Numbered from the stretch's first letter, positions 34,242 through 43,713 are shown. The stretch: DNA of 64,000 nt from an uncultured Christensenellaceae bacterium (GCA_910587685.1 CAJUMY010000003.1:1-64000); one strand, 5' to 3'. A program made the numbers and translations. The notes: generated by a model from the letters alone, not told the origin.

Positions 34242-35024
34242 CTATTTCTTTTCGACGTTATTTCTATACTTTATCCATTTGCCTATGAATACGATAACGA
34301 GCATGACCAAAATTCCGACAAGGAATAATATCCACGTAACGTCCCACCGTCCCGAGATAAAAGACGCCGCGAAATAAGTTGCGAGAGTGAGCAAAAACGT
34401 TACCGTAAGTCCGTCGAAAATCCTTAACACGCTGACCTTATGTCTAATACGAAAGAATATATCCGTTATATACCATACGAAAGCGCCGATAAGATAGATT
34501 ATCCAAGTGAACGCCCATTTTTCCGTTGAAAACGATATGCCTAAATATATGAGCGTCGTGACGAGCCCGAACAGTATGAGGATAACGCTCCTTATGACGA
34601 AATAACTGCTCTTTCTCTTTGCTATAACGTATACTCCGACGAATATCCCGATAAGATATACGACGAGCGCAAGTATGAACGTTATCCACGTGACGCCCCA
34701 CTTTCCGCTCGCAAACGAAGCCGTGAAATATACAATGAGCGTTGCGAAAAGATAGGCTAGCGACGCGGTAAATATCAGAGAAAACTGCGAACGCGTCATC
34801 TCCGCCGGCTTATCCTTCTCGAGGACCCTTATCGTCTCCGAATAGTCGTCGATACTCTTTATACACTCCCCGTACGCGTCTTCATCGCTCATGCCGGATG
34901 CTGTAAGTTCGGAGAATCTATCCATCAAGACGCCCAGAAGTTCTTCCTTAAAGTCGAGAACTTTTTGCGTCTTCGGACAGAACAAAAATACTTTATCAAG
35001 ATGTTTCTTAAACTTAGCAAGCAT
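34242..35024 (-). CDS. Polytopic membrane partner of the PadR regulator, with triplicated helix pairs
   Basis: Residues 1-75 form a soluble helical domain like those preceding membrane regions in PadR-associated proteins (DUF1700/permease-prefix type). About six helices follow as three internal repeats, recognisable by GKWGVTWI, EKWAFTWI and GRWDVTWI before each second helix. This kind of gene typically follows PadR as a co-regulated envelope-stress or drug-response protein. I place the start at ATG 35024, 1 nt after the padR stop; the upstream GTG (35036) lies inside the SD. Confidence 0.72.
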   Translation of the reverse strand: MLAKFKKHLDKVFLFCPKTQKVLDFKEELLGVLMDRFSELTASGMSDEDAYGECIKSIDDYSETIRVLEKDKPAEMTRSQFSLIFTASLAYLFATLIVYFTASFASGKWGVTWITFILALVVYLIGIFVGVYVIAKRKSSYFVIRSVILILFGLVTTLIYLGISFSTEKWAFTWIIYLIGAFVWYITDIFFRIRHKVSVLRIFDGLTVTFLLTLATYFAASFISGRWDVTWILFLVGILVMLVIVFIGKWIKYRNNVEKK

Positions 35025-35025
35025 A

Positions 35026-35358
35026 TTATTTCCCACTCCTTAAAAGCGAATCCAATATTCTACGGGCTGCTTCCCATTCTTCGAGTTTGCTCATATAAAA
35101 CTTTCTGCCCTTTTCCGTTATCGAATAGTACCTTCTCTTCGCGCCGCCTACTCCGTCTCCCCAGTACGTCGATATCAAGCCGTCGCTTTCCATACGTCTG
35201 AAAGCGGTGTAGATAGTGGCGTCTCTAATATCGCAATGTCCTTCGGACTTTTCCTTGATGTTCTTCGTTATTTCGTAGCCGTAACTGTCGCCGTCCGACA
35301 AAATGGCAAGAATCATCGTCTCGGTATGTCCTCTGAATATATCGCTCGATAATATCAT
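35026..35358 (-). CDS. PadR-family transcriptional regulator
   Basis: The 110-residue protein has the PadR winged helix: GHTETMILAILSDGDSYGYEI, IRDATIYTAFRRMESDGLI, and the wing with GGAKRRYYSITEKGRKF. It belongs to the short subfamily 2, which lacks the long C-terminal helices. It probably represses its own promoter and the linked membrane gene until a ligand binds. GGAGG precedes ATG. The promoter at 35453-35481 overlaps an AT palindrome-rich stretch that could be its operator. Confidence 0.92.
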   Translation of the reverse strand: MILSSDIFRGHTETMILAILSDGDSYGYEITKNIKEKSEGHCDIRDATIYTAFRRMESDGLISTYWGDGVGGAKRRYYSITEKGRKFYMSKLEEWEAARRILDSLLRSGK

Positions 35359-35452
35359 ACTGCCTCCGTCTATTTATTTCGCGATGAAGAACTTCGCGTT
35401 AGCGTGCCGTCAGCTCTTCTTTTTGCGGCTTTACGTTTTATTATAATAATAT

Positions 35453-35481
35453 ATTATATCACATAAAATCGCCCGTGTCTA
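35453..35481 (-). promoter_or_regulatory. Promoter of padR
   Basis: Minus strand TAGACA (35476-35481), 17 bp, TATAAT (35453-35458), with TGA extending the -10. The -10 sits in an alternating AT run (35441-35458) with dyad symmetry. Confidence 0.75.
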
Positions 35482-35609
35482 TTTTTAGAACGTATTCAAT
35501 TCTTCAACCTGTATTTTATTGCGATGATTTCAAAAAATCGTATCAAGAGCGAATAATTATATTCGAATAGGCAATAATCACGCTGACAAATATCAAGGAG
35601 CTTTTATTT

Positions 35610-35921
35610 ATGATAGAGAATATTGACAAAAAGCAGTTCAAAGAATTGCTAAACAACAGCGATACTTCGCCGATATTCGTAGACTTTTACGCAGAATGGT
35701 GTTCTCCGTGCAAAAGTTTCGAGCGTATCTTACTCGAAGCCGAGAAAAAAATTTCCGACGTCGCTAAAATATACAGAGTCGATATAGACAAGGAACCGGA
35801 GCTTGCAGAACGCTTTGCCGTGATGAGCGTCCCTACGCTTATCCTTTTTAAGGACAAGGCTCAGCACCGTACGCTCATAGGAGTCCGTTCTCTTGACGAA
35901 GTTATAGATATGCTAGGTTAA
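35610..35921 (+). CDS. Thioredoxin with WCSPC active site
   Basis: The 103-residue protein has the thioredoxin fold: FVDFYAEWCSPCKSFERIL with W30-C31-S32-P33-C34, DIDKEPELAERFAV, the cis-proline SVPTLILF and a final helix. The usual CGPC is CSPC, a variant known from some thioredoxin-like proteins; Ser may shift the redox potential. Cytosolic (no signal). It lacks a linked reductase gene. SD AAGGAG. A hairpin follows the gene. Confidence 0.9.
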   Translation: MIENIDKKQFKELLNNSDTSPIFVDFYAEWCSPCKSFERILLEAEKKISDVAKIYRVDIDKEPELAERFAVMSVPTLILFKDKAQHRTLIGVRSLDEVIDMLG

Positions 35922-35957
35922 ATTCGCAATTTACATTAAAAATCATCCTTTACTTTC

Positions 35958-35994
35958 AAAGAGGGTCGCATCGCTTTTTGCCGCGACCCTCTTT
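35958..35994 (+). terminator. Hairpin after the thioredoxin gene
   Basis: AAAGAGGGTCGC (35958-35969) and GCGACCCTCTTT (35983-35994): 12-bp stem with 13-nt loop. The 3' T-run is part of the stem only, so it is a fair rather than ideal terminator. Confidence 0.6.
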
Positions 35995-36102
35995 GCCGTC
36001 CAAACGAAAAATAACGCTACAATATCCAATATTATTTTCGCTTATTTCCACCGTAACGCAAGACGGCGTTATAAATATATCTATAAAATAAATATTATCG
36101 CC

Positions 36103-36131
36103 TTGATTTTGCAAAATACTTATAGTATAAT
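36103..36131 (+). promoter_or_regulatory. Promoter of the lrp-aminotransferase pair
   Basis: TTGATT (36103-36108), 17 bp, TATAAT (36126-36131). About 25 nt of leader precede the ATG. Confidence 0.75.
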
Positions 36132-36161
36132 AAAAAACACAATATAAGGAGCGTAAAACAT

Positions 36162-36656
36162 ATGACAGAGACAAAACAGTCTATCATAAGACTACTCGAA
36201 AGCAACGCGCATTATACGACCGAAGAGCTGGCGAGGCTCGCGGGAACAGACGCCGAAACGGCAAAGAACATCGTTAAAGAGCTCGAAGAGACGGGCGCGG
36301 TAATAAAGTATGCAACTATCTTCGACAACGACGTTATTGAACGCGAAGTAGTAGAGGCGCTCATAGAAGTACGCGTAACGCCCCAAAAGAACAGAGGATT
36401 CGACGCAATAGCCGAGGACATATACGGCTTTGACGAAGTAAAGAGTCTGTATCTCATGAGCGGAGGATACGACCTTGCGGTATTCGTCGAATGTAAAACG
36501 CTAAGGGCTGTATCCGCGTTCGTATCGGATAAACTATCAACGCTAGACACCGTGCTTTCTACGGCTACTCACTTCATACTCAAGAAATACAAAGTTGAAG
36601 GAGCCGTGGCTCACGAAAATCATAACGAAAATAAAAGGCTTGCTATCAAACTATGA
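36162..36656 (+). CDS. Lrp/AsnC-family transcriptional regulator
   Basis: The 164-residue protein has an N-terminal HTH (residues about 5-50, LESNAHYTTEELARLAGTDA) and a C-terminal RAM domain (EALIEVRVTP, YLMSGGYDLAVFVECKT, VLSTATHFILKKYK) that binds amino acids and oligomerises. Its stop overlaps the aminotransferase ATG by 4 nt, so it likely senses an amino acid that the enzyme handles. This Lrp-PatA-type pair is common in Clostridia. SD AAGGAG. Confidence 0.9.
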   Translation: MTETKQSIIRLLESNAHYTTEELARLAGTDAETAKNIVKELEETGAVIKYATIFDNDVIEREVVEALIEVRVTPQKNRGFDAIAEDIYGFDEVKSLYLMSGGYDLAVFVECKTLRAVSAFVSDKLSTLDTVLSTATHFILKKYKVEGAVAHENHNENKRLAIKL

Positions 36657-37846
36657 ACTACGACGAAATACTTTCTTCGAGAGTCAAAGAGATAGGCTTT
36701 TCGGGAATAAGAAAATTCTTTGACCTTGCCAGCAACATGAAAGACATAGTTTCGCTCGGTGTCGGCGAACCGGACTTTCCTACGCCATGGGCGGTCAGAG
36801 ACCACGCTATCAGTCAGATCAGAAAAGGCGTGACGCAGTACACGTCGAACGCAGGCGATATAACTTTGAGAAAAAACATATCGAGGTATCTCAAAGAACG
36901 CTTTTCGCTCGATTACTCGACAGACGAACTGCTAGTCACGATAGGAGCTTCGGAGCCTATCGACCTAGCTATGAGGATACTTGTAAATCCCGGCGACGAA
37001 GTTCTAGTACCCGCTCCCTCGTATGTCTCGTACAGTCCGTGCGTGCGTCTTTCGGGAGGCGTCGCCGTAGAGGTACCGTGCTTTGAAGAAGACAACTTCA
37101 AACTAACTAGAGAGAACCTATTGAAAGCGATAACGCCGAAGACCAAAGCGATAATTTTCCCATACCCGAACAATCCGACCGGCGCAGTCATGCGAAAAGA
37201 CGACATAGATAAAATCATCGACGTCATAATAGGCAACGATCTCATAGTCATAAGCGACGAGATCTACGCCGAACTTACATACAATTCCAAACATATCTCG
37301 ATAGCCTCCTTCGACAATATGAAAGAGCGTACGATATATATCAACGGTTTTTCAAAGAGTTTTTCGATGACCGGCTGGAGAGTGGGATACGTTGCGGCGC
37401 CGCGAGAACTTCTGCGCCAGATGCTCAAGATACATCAATACACCGCTATATGCGCACCTATAATGAGCCAATTCGCAGGCTCGTACGCTCTCGAGCAAGG
37501 GTTCAACGACAACTTCTCTTGCGTTGAAGATATGCGTAACGAGTATAACGTAAGGCGTAGATTCGTAATAGGTCGCTTCAACGACTTAGGACTTAGCTGT
37601 TTCGAAGCCGAAGGCGCGTTCTACGTATTCCCTTCCGTCAAATCCCTCGGAATGACGGGAACGGAATTTGCCGAACGGCTGCTTGCGGAAGGTAAAGTCG
37701 CGGTTGTTCCCGGCTCCGCGTTTTCGGACGTATGCGACGACTTCATAAGAGTAAGCTACGCGTATTCGATGAAAATGCTCACAAAAGCAATGGATAAAAT
37801 AGAGATATTCGTAAACAGCTTAAAGAAGGAAAAAGAAACTAAATAA
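36653..37846 (+). CDS. Class I/II PLP-dependent aminotransferase
   Basis: The 397-residue protein is an aspartate-aminotransferase-fold enzyme of subfamily Ib-gamma type: SLGVGEPDFPTP, YPNNPTGAV, ISDEIYAELTY, and the PLP lysine in NGFSKSFSMTGWRVGY; the carboxylate-binding arginine is in DDFIRVSYA. Related enzymes use aromatic, branched or aspartate donors; specificity is open. Coupled to the Lrp gene; a terminator follows at 37951-37985. Confidence 0.93.
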   Translation: MNYDEILSSRVKEIGFSGIRKFFDLASNMKDIVSLGVGEPDFPTPWAVRDHAISQIRKGVTQYTSNAGDITLRKNISRYLKERFSLDYSTDELLVTIGASEPIDLAMRILVNPGDEVLVPAPSYVSYSPCVRLSGGVAVEVPCFEEDNFKLTRENLLKAITPKTKAIIFPYPNNPTGAVMRKDDIDKIIDVIIGNDLIVISDEIYAELTYNSKHISIASFDNMKERTIYINGFSKSFSMTGWRVGYVAAPRELLRQMLKIHQYTAICAPIMSQFAGSYALEQGFNDNFSCVEDMRNEYNVRRRFVIGRFNDLGLSCFEAEGAFYVFPSVKSLGMTGTEFAERLLAEGKVAVVPGSAFSDVCDDFIRVSYAYSMKMLTKAMDKIEIFVNSLKKEKETK

Positions 37847-37950
37847 AGATAAGTTTCCCGCTTTGATATCCAACGTCCTATAATATCGACGCGTAGATAT
37901 AGCGAATAACATCTTAAGACCATTATTAATCTAGACGGTTAAAATAGAAA

Positions 37951-37985
37951 ACGGCGAATCCGATAAAGGATCCGCCGTCTTTCAT
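37951..37985. terminator. Bidirectional terminator
   Basis: ACGGCGAATCC (37951-37961) and GGATCCGCCGT (37968-37978), one mismatch, 6-nt loop; CTTTCATTT follows on plus and TTTTCTATTTT on minus. It separates the aminotransferase from the convergent small gene. Confidence 0.78.
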
Positions 37986-37997
37986 TTGTTAGGTTAA

Positions 37998-38231
37998 TCA
38001 GTCTATCCAAAGGACCTTATTACCGACTATGATAGTGATAAGATCGAGAATCCAAAGGAACGACCAGCCGATGACTATAAGAAGTATTGCGATCACGATG
38101 CCGAGAACACTCTTCTTATCGATACTTCTTGCAAGTCTGTATATATTCCATACTATATCAAGAAATGGAAGCGCAAAAATGATCTTAAGCAACTTCGGAG
38201 CTTCTTTCATCCATTTGATAAAACTCTTCAT
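37998..38231 (-). CDS. Small membrane protein (77 aa)
   Basis: Two hydrophobic helices (about 17-33 and 43-68) with basic residues before and between them (ARSIDKKS). The family is not recognised. The short basic N-terminus (MKSFIKWMKEAPKLLK) is amphipathic. SD AGGAGG 5 nt before ATG makes it a convincing gene. Between the divergent and convergent units it stands alone, so no job can be inferred. Confidence 0.72.
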   Translation of the reverse strand: MKSFIKWMKEAPKLLKIIFALPFLDIVWNIYRLARSIDKKSVLGIVIAILLIVIGWSFLWILDLITIIVGNKVLWID

Positions 38232-38367
38232 ATTAACCTCCTAATATTTGATACTACTATTATAATACTAAGTTTAGTATTTTTCAAGAACTATTTACGC
38301 ATTTTTACCGTTTTTTAATACTTGCTTTTCTGCGGGAATACTAAATACGGTTTTTTACGTCGCAATG

Positions 38368-41300
38368 TCACATAACACTTGCTATGTTCGGTTTCGGAAT
38401 AGCTTTCTCCACCCGTATCTCTTTGCTTCTTGTATATATTCCTCCCTCGAGGGTCGAACCTATATCTGCTCTTAACTGATAGTATCCCGTCTTAAGGAAC
38501 TTCACCCTGATAGTTATCGTAGCGTCCTTTTTTATCGAAGCAGGGAGATCAATGAGCAGCTTCCCTTGTTCGTCCTTATATGTCAGTCCGTTTATAGTAA
38601 CGCTCTCTATCTCGATATACCCCTCGTTCTCGACCTTGACGAAAGACAGTCCGCCGTAATTATCGGTATATCCGAAATACGCGCTCAGCTTGAATTCCTG
38701 CATATAAAGACCTACCGAACCGTGATAGGAGTTGAGTACTTTGAAAGTGAAGCTGTAACTGTGGTTATCAAAATACGCAGACCTGTAACTAGTCGAATCC
38801 TCGAGTTTATATCTCGATTTATCTATCGGCGATGATTTTTCCGAAATATCGAACACAAAAAACTCCTCTTCGCAAAGTCCGTACGCGTCGCTGCGCGCCT
38901 CGTATCTGCCTGCTCGCAAAAATACCGTCTTATTACCGCCGTCCGCTCTCCAAACGCCCATATAGTCGGAATCGTAATAGTGTCTCGCGTTATCTTCCGA
39001 CACGAAATACATCTCGCTCTTAGGTATATTTCTCATCGTTACGCTGCCGTCCGGATGAGTGATCTTAAGACGCATATAGTTAAATGTCGAAGAGTCGTAC
39101 AGAGTCGCCGAGACTTCTCCCGAATAATGCCATATCCCGTTCTCATCAAGAGTGACGCGGCTTCCCGATGAAAATCTGAAGTCTATATCGTAGCTCCTAT
39201 TCTCGCTCTTTTCTCCGACGGTCACCCATTTCACTATTTTCTCCCCCATCACGTCGTATACGATCCCGTGATCGCCGGAGGTCATCATATCGTTCAACGT
39301 CGGACACACGCCTTTTACTTTTACGCTCTTATTTCCTCTGACGTAGTTCACGATAGCTACCGCGTCGTAAAAATCGCCGGAGACGTTCTCGCCGTAATAG
39401 TAGTTGCTCTTTGCAGACCTTTGAATATCTATCGACAACACCGTGTCGAGTTCTATCTTGAGTTCTACGATCTCGTACAAATAGTCGCTTACAAATTCCG
39501 TATATCCCAAAGCCGATATGAGAGAACCCATCCACTGCGAAGGATACTTGACCTTCACCATTACCGTGGAATATTCGCCGTTTCCTCTTATATCCATATC
39601 TATAATTTCTATTATCTCAGCATAATATCCGCTCTTTTCTCCGAAATTGATATCGGTATAAGAATAACCGAGTTTTGCGCCGACAAGTCCGCTGAGTTCA
39701 TTCGCTGAAATGGGCGTCCCGTATCCGTACATCTTATTGCCGTCTTTATTGTATACGTTATAGACCTTGACGCCGCCGTCGTTTACGTAGTCGTCAAAAA
39801 CCCAATCCAGAGCGGGATCGGCGCTATCGAAAACTTCCTTGTAATTTTTGATCTCCGAAACGTTTTTATCTATTATATGTATGGCTTGATTGTATATATC
39901 ATACTCGGAACGCTCTGCATCCGATATGGAAAAAGATATCTTCGTCGCATAGTTGCTCCCGTCGGAAAATACCGCCTTTATAACGCTGAGAGCATCGGCG
40001 TTAAGACCTGCCTTTTCAAGAATATTCATATATTCGACGGATACTATGGAAACCTGATCCTCCGTATAATAATCGAAAGACGACGCAACGAGCGCGATCA
40101 AATCGAACATGTCGGAAAGAGAAAACGATCCTATCTCCTCAAGAAATCCGCTGAAGTTGGACGTCTCTAAAGTCAATAGTTTATAATCGGCGATGAATTT
40201 AACGGCATTTAGCAATGAGTTCGAACCCGCTATCTTCGACATGGCATCTTCGTTCAAGAACGCCTTTAGGTTAAAAGACATATACAGCTTTTTACTTCCG
40301 TTAAAGTCTTTCGGAGAAAACGCTATATCGAGGATCGAACCTTTCGGAGACATATATTTCTTATCGCAGTACGCTCCGCAGTTATCGCCGCAGCTATGGC
40401 TGACTCTCAGATGAAAGTAGTTATCGTCTGAAAGAACGTTGAAGTTGAACCCGCTCGCTACTAGTTTCATCAGGTCAACGTTGGAATCAATAAAATAACT
40501 GTACTCCGCAACGACGGAATCATCCGTTTCCAAAGTAATATTGCCTTCTTTCGAGAACTGTCCGAACCTATGCGAAATATATCCGACGTCGCTCTTAGGT
40601 CTCTCGTTTTCGACGCTGTCAAGCTTTCCGTTCTCTATCGACATATTTCCCATGTCAAAACTGATCTTTCCCTTATCCTTATGCGATGAAAAATCCGCGC
40701 CGTCTATATTTATATCGGTCACCTTTCCGTCTTTGACGGTATACTTTATCTCGCCTATCATATTTGGCATATCACTTAAAAAATCTTCGAAATTGTCAAC
40801 TTCAACGTAACTGTATATATAGTTTATCAATTCGGTAGGCAAACTGTTGAAAATCACCTTAAATCCTTCAGCCTCGAACACGCCCTTCAAATCGAATTTG
40901 AATACGTACTTCGTCCGCTCTTTATTTGCGTAGCCGTCGTAGAACGCGAGCCGAGCGGTAGAATTGATGACGCTGCCGAGATACAGCTCGTCCGCAAGAG
41001 TCAGTCCGTCGCCGAGGTATCTTATCACGGCGCTGTTGATATTAAAGTTTTCATAAACTAGCTTTTTATCCCCAAACTCTACGTAACAGCGTTCGTTATC
41101 GAAGAATATATGCAATAGGTTCTTACCGAGCTTTTCGTCTACTATTTTTATAACGCCGTCGCCAACTCCCGATTCTCCTATATTTCCGAATATCCTTAAC
41201 GTGTAGTTCCAATCGTATTCTTCTTTGCTCTCGTCGTCAAAAGTAAAATCTACGTTAAAGGAATAATCGTAACAGTATTCCTTTCTGAAATCGACGTCCG

Positions 41301-41466
41301 TCACCGTCTTTGTAAGATACGCCGACATCTCGTCTATATACTCCGTCCATTCTTTAGGCGTTATCGGGTCGGCAATATTGCCGCCGCCGTTATCGCACGC
41401 CGCGAATACGAACGCCGTACATATTAAGATGAGAATAGAGATAGTTATATATATCTTTCTTTTCAT
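38368..41466 (-). CDS. Large surface lipoprotein (1032 aa) linked to a two-component system
   Basis: Start at ATG 41466 after AAGGAGAG; the frame extends 16 codons upstream without SD. Signal sequence with lipobox FAAC puts the lipid on Cys24, followed by a glycine-rich linker (DNGGGN). The mature protein is long, acidic, Tyr/Ser rich and predicted to be mostly beta. The C-terminal 300 residues look like stacked Ig/fibronectin-type modules (EFFVFDIS, LPASIKKDATITIRVKFLKT). No catalytic motif or cell-wall anchor is seen. Last gene of the unit response regulator-kinase-lipoprotein; it may be an adhesin, substrate binder or ligand for the kinase. Family not recognised. Confidence 0.78.
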   Translation of the reverse strand: MKRKIYITISILILICTAFVFAACDNGGGNIADPITPKEWTEYIDEMSAYLTKTVTDVDFRKEYCYDYSFNVDFTFDDESKEEYDWNYTLRIFGNIGESGVGDGVIKIVDEKLGKNLLHIFFDNERCYVEFGDKKLVYENFNINSAVIRYLGDGLTLADELYLGSVINSTARLAFYDGYANKERTKYVFKFDLKGVFEAEGFKVIFNSLPTELINYIYSYVEVDNFEDFLSDMPNMIGEIKYTVKDGKVTDINIDGADFSSHKDKGKISFDMGNMSIENGKLDSVENERPKSDVGYISHRFGQFSKEGNITLETDDSVVAEYSYFIDSNVDLMKLVASGFNFNVLSDDNYFHLRVSHSCGDNCGAYCDKKYMSPKGSILDIAFSPKDFNGSKKLYMSFNLKAFLNEDAMSKIAGSNSLLNAVKFIADYKLLTLETSNFSGFLEEIGSFSLSDMFDLIALVASSFDYYTEDQVSIVSVEYMNILEKAGLNADALSVIKAVFSDGSNYATKISFSISDAERSEYDIYNQAIHIIDKNVSEIKNYKEVFDSADPALDWVFDDYVNDGGVKVYNVYNKDGNKMYGYGTPISANELSGLVGAKLGYSYTDINFGEKSGYYAEIIEIIDMDIRGNGEYSTVMVKVKYPSQWMGSLISALGYTEFVSDYLYEIVELKIELDTVLSIDIQRSAKSNYYYGENVSGDFYDAVAIVNYVRGNKSVKVKGVCPTLNDMMTSGDHGIVYDVMGEKIVKWVTVGEKSENRSYDIDFRFSSGSRVTLDENGIWHYSGEVSATLYDSSTFNYMRLKITHPDGSVTMRNIPKSEMYFVSEDNARHYYDSDYMGVWRADGGNKTVFLRAGRYEARSDAYGLCEEEFFVFDISEKSSPIDKSRYKLEDSTSYRSAYFDNHSYSFTFKVLNSYHGSVGLYMQEFKLSAYFGYTDNYGGLSFVKVENEGYIEIESVTINGLTYKDEQGKLLIDLPASIKKDATITIRVKFLKTGYYQLRADIGSTLEGGIYTRSKEIRVEKAIPKPNIASVM

Positions 41467-41610
41467 ACTCTCTCCTTTTATCATTAGCGGCTCGGATACT
41501 TCTGCTCTTTTCACTCTATCGTTAAGAGCCGTATCAAATAGCGAATATAGTCGTCGCGGTACGAAAACACTTATTGTATTCCCGTCCGTTACAAAGCCCG
41601 TATACGCTCC

Positions 41611-42864
41611 TTACTTTTTATTGGGTATATAAGCCGTCACGATAAGTCCTCTCGGAGCGTTGCGCGCCGCGTCTATCTTTCCCTCGTGACTTGCTACTAT
41701 GCTCTTTGCTATTGACAGTCCGAGTCCCGTTCCTTGCGTCTTTTTAGCGTTCGACGCTCTGTAGAACCTTTCGAATATCTGCTCTTCTTCTCCTTCTGCA
41801 ATACCTATGCCCGTATCGGAAACTATCAGATAGAATCCGTTGTCCGCTCTTTTTAGCTGAACCTTTATCTTATCGCCTTCCTCGGTATACTTTACGGCGT
41901 TATCGATGAGGATTATCAAAAGCTGTTTTATCTTATCGAGGTCGCATATTGCGTCAACGGTGTCTATATTCGCAACGAGCGTCTTGTTCGAACCCGACAC
42001 TATATCGCTGTAGACTTCTATAACGTTCGTAACCGTGTCGCTGAGGGAATACGTGATCTTCTTCCTGACCATATTCCTATTGTCGCTAACGATATTGAGA
42101 AGGTTTTGCGAAAGCGAGGCGATATGCTCTATCTCCCTTATCGAATTTTCGATGAGCTCCGACATATCGAGCACTGTGGAATTGGGACTCGTCAGTATAT
42201 TCTCGAGATTTCCCTTGACTACCGTAAGCGGCGTCCTTATCTCATGCGACATATCGTTGATGAACTCCTTCTGCTTCGCCATATTGTCGATTATCGGTTT
42301 CCCTTGGAAATAGCTCGTAAAAGCGCAAGTAACGCCCGCGACTAAAATAACGACCAAAAGGCATATCCCGTAGTCGACGTAATAGTCGTCTATCTTCGCA
42401 AGAGGCGAGAGAAGTTTCGCATAGTAGTCTTCGTCGACGTGCATCTCATATGAAACGTAGTCTATCCCTCCTATCCTCTCGATGAACGGATCGTTGAGTC
42501 TGCCCGAGAAATTAACTCTATTAGTATCAAGGAACGAATCTCTCGTCCTATACGACCCCGTACCGTCCTCTCTCCGCTCAAAAAGTATCACGCTTATCCG
42601 CGGATCCACGAACTGGTGGTAAAGTATCTTATCCTTGTCGTCCTGAGTGATATTAGTCAGCACGCTGTATTTTTCTTTCGGGTCTTTATAAAATTCAAGT
42701 TTATCAACGTAAGAGCCTATCATCTCTTCCGTCGATTTTATATTCCTCTCTTTTACGGTAGTGAAATAAATTCCCGCTATCAAGGCGTAAAGAAGTACGA
42801 CTATTATCGCGCTCACAAACGCGGTAACTACGAATTTCCTCGATGTGTTTATCTTCATTTTCAT
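41611..42864 (-). CDS. Sensor histidine kinase
   Basis: The 417-residue protein has an N-terminal membrane helix (about 11-32), an extracytoplasmic sensor of about 135 residues, a second helix (about 170-190), then HisKA with the phosphorylated histidine in DMSHEIRTPLTVVKGNL and an HATPase with LIDNAVKYT (N box), SDTGIGIA (G1), FERFYRA (F box) and GTGLGLSIAK (G2). No HAMP domain is obvious. It should phosphorylate the adjacent OmpR-type regulator. The sensor has no recognised ligand motif. Starts at ATG 42864 after CGGAG. Confidence 0.93.
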   Translation of the reverse strand: MKMKINTSRKFVVTAFVSAIIVVLLYALIAGIYFTTVKERNIKSTEEMIGSYVDKLEFYKDPKEKYSVLTNITQDDKDKILYHQFVDPRISVILFERREDGTGSYRTRDSFLDTNRVNFSGRLNDPFIERIGGIDYVSYEMHVDEDYYAKLLSPLAKIDDYYVDYGICLLVVILVAGVTCAFTSYFQGKPIIDNMAKQKEFINDMSHEIRTPLTVVKGNLENILTSPNSTVLDMSELIENSIREIEHIASLSQNLLNIVSDNRNMVRKKITYSLSDTVTNVIEVYSDIVSGSNKTLVANIDTVDAICDLDKIKQLLIILIDNAVKYTEEGDKIKVQLKRADNGFYLIVSDTGIGIAEGEEEQIFERFYRASNAKKTQGTGLGLSIAKSIVASHEGKIDAARNAPRGLIVTAYIPNKK

Positions 42865-42910
42865 TTTTTCATCTCCGAACGTAGAATACTATTCGTATAT
42901 ATGTAAAAGC

Positions 42911-43585
42911 CTACGCGTCTTTTTCCGTCCACATATAGCCTATCGTCTTTATAGTCCTAAGCGAGTTCTGGTATCCGTATTTTGTAAGCAGCTTCCTCAG
43001 CCGATACGCATATACTTCGATAACGGACTGTATCGTATCGGAATAGAATCCGCACACGTTGTCGAACAGCTGTTGCTTAGTCACTATTATCTCCTTGTTC
43101 TTGACGAGTAGCTCCAGCATATCGTACATCTTGCCGGTAACGGGAAGTCTCTCCTCGCCTATCGTCACCATCTTGGAGACGTAATCGACTACGAGATCTT
43201 TGTATCTGTATCTCAGATCAAGAAAATTCTTGTTATAACGACGAAGCGTCGCGTTGACTCTCGCTATGAGCTCGTCTCTCGAAAAAGGTTTCACGACGTA
43301 ATCGTCGGCGCCGATATTTAGCAGATCTATCTTCTTTTCGAGTTGCGCTATAGCCGAAAGTATGATGACGGGCGTCATCTTAACTTTGCGGATACGTCTC
43401 AGAACTTCGTCGCCCTGCATAGACGGAAGCATAAGGTCGAGTATAATAATGTCGAAATCTTGCGAAATAGCAAGGGTCTCTCCCTTCTCTCCGCTTATCG
43501 CGTGCGTGACCTCCCCCATCGAGGACAGCGTGGAAACCAGCATATTTCCGAGCGCAACGTCGTCTTCTACAACAAGTATTTTCAT
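42911..43585 (-). CDS. OmpR-family response regulator
   Basis: The 224-residue protein has a receiver domain with acidic pocket EDD (7-9), phosphoacceptor D50 (in IIILDLMLPSMQGDE), switch Ser and lysine in VVKPF, and a winged-helix domain (residues about 125-220; GKMYDMLELLVKNKEIIVTK, VYAYRLRKLL, RTIKTIGYMW). It partners the kinase 46 bp downstream. A perfect 15-bp palindrome lies 45 bp before its start and may be an autoregulatory site. Confidence 0.94.
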   Translation of the reverse strand: MKILVVEDDVALGNMLVSTLSSMGEVTHAISGEKGETLAISQDFDIIILDLMLPSMQGDEVLRRIRKVKMTPVIILSAIAQLEKKIDLLNIGADDYVVKPFSRDELIARVNATLRRYNKNFLDLRYRYKDLVVDYVSKMVTIGEERLPVTGKMYDMLELLVKNKEIIVTKQQLFDNVCGFYSDTIQSVIEVYAYRLRKLLTKYGYQNSLRTIKTIGYMWTEKDA

Positions 43586-43629
43586 ATCAACCGCCTATCT
43601 CCTTTAATGTATTTTATCTTACGCTTTCT

Positions 43630-43644
43630 GTTCGTATTACGAAC
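43630..43644. promoter_or_regulatory. Perfect palindrome upstream of the response regulator
   Basis: GTTCGTATTACGAAC is a 15-bp perfect dyad (7+1+7) in the leader of the regulator gene. It is a plausible operator for the response regulator or for the upstream XRE protein. OmpR regulators usually bind direct repeats, so XRE or another dimer may fit better. Confidence 0.4.
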
Positions 43645-43713
43645 GCCTTTCTATTCATAGCGGATCGCAATACGACGGTTTATTTAATAATCCCCGTCGA
43701 ACCTATAAAAAGA

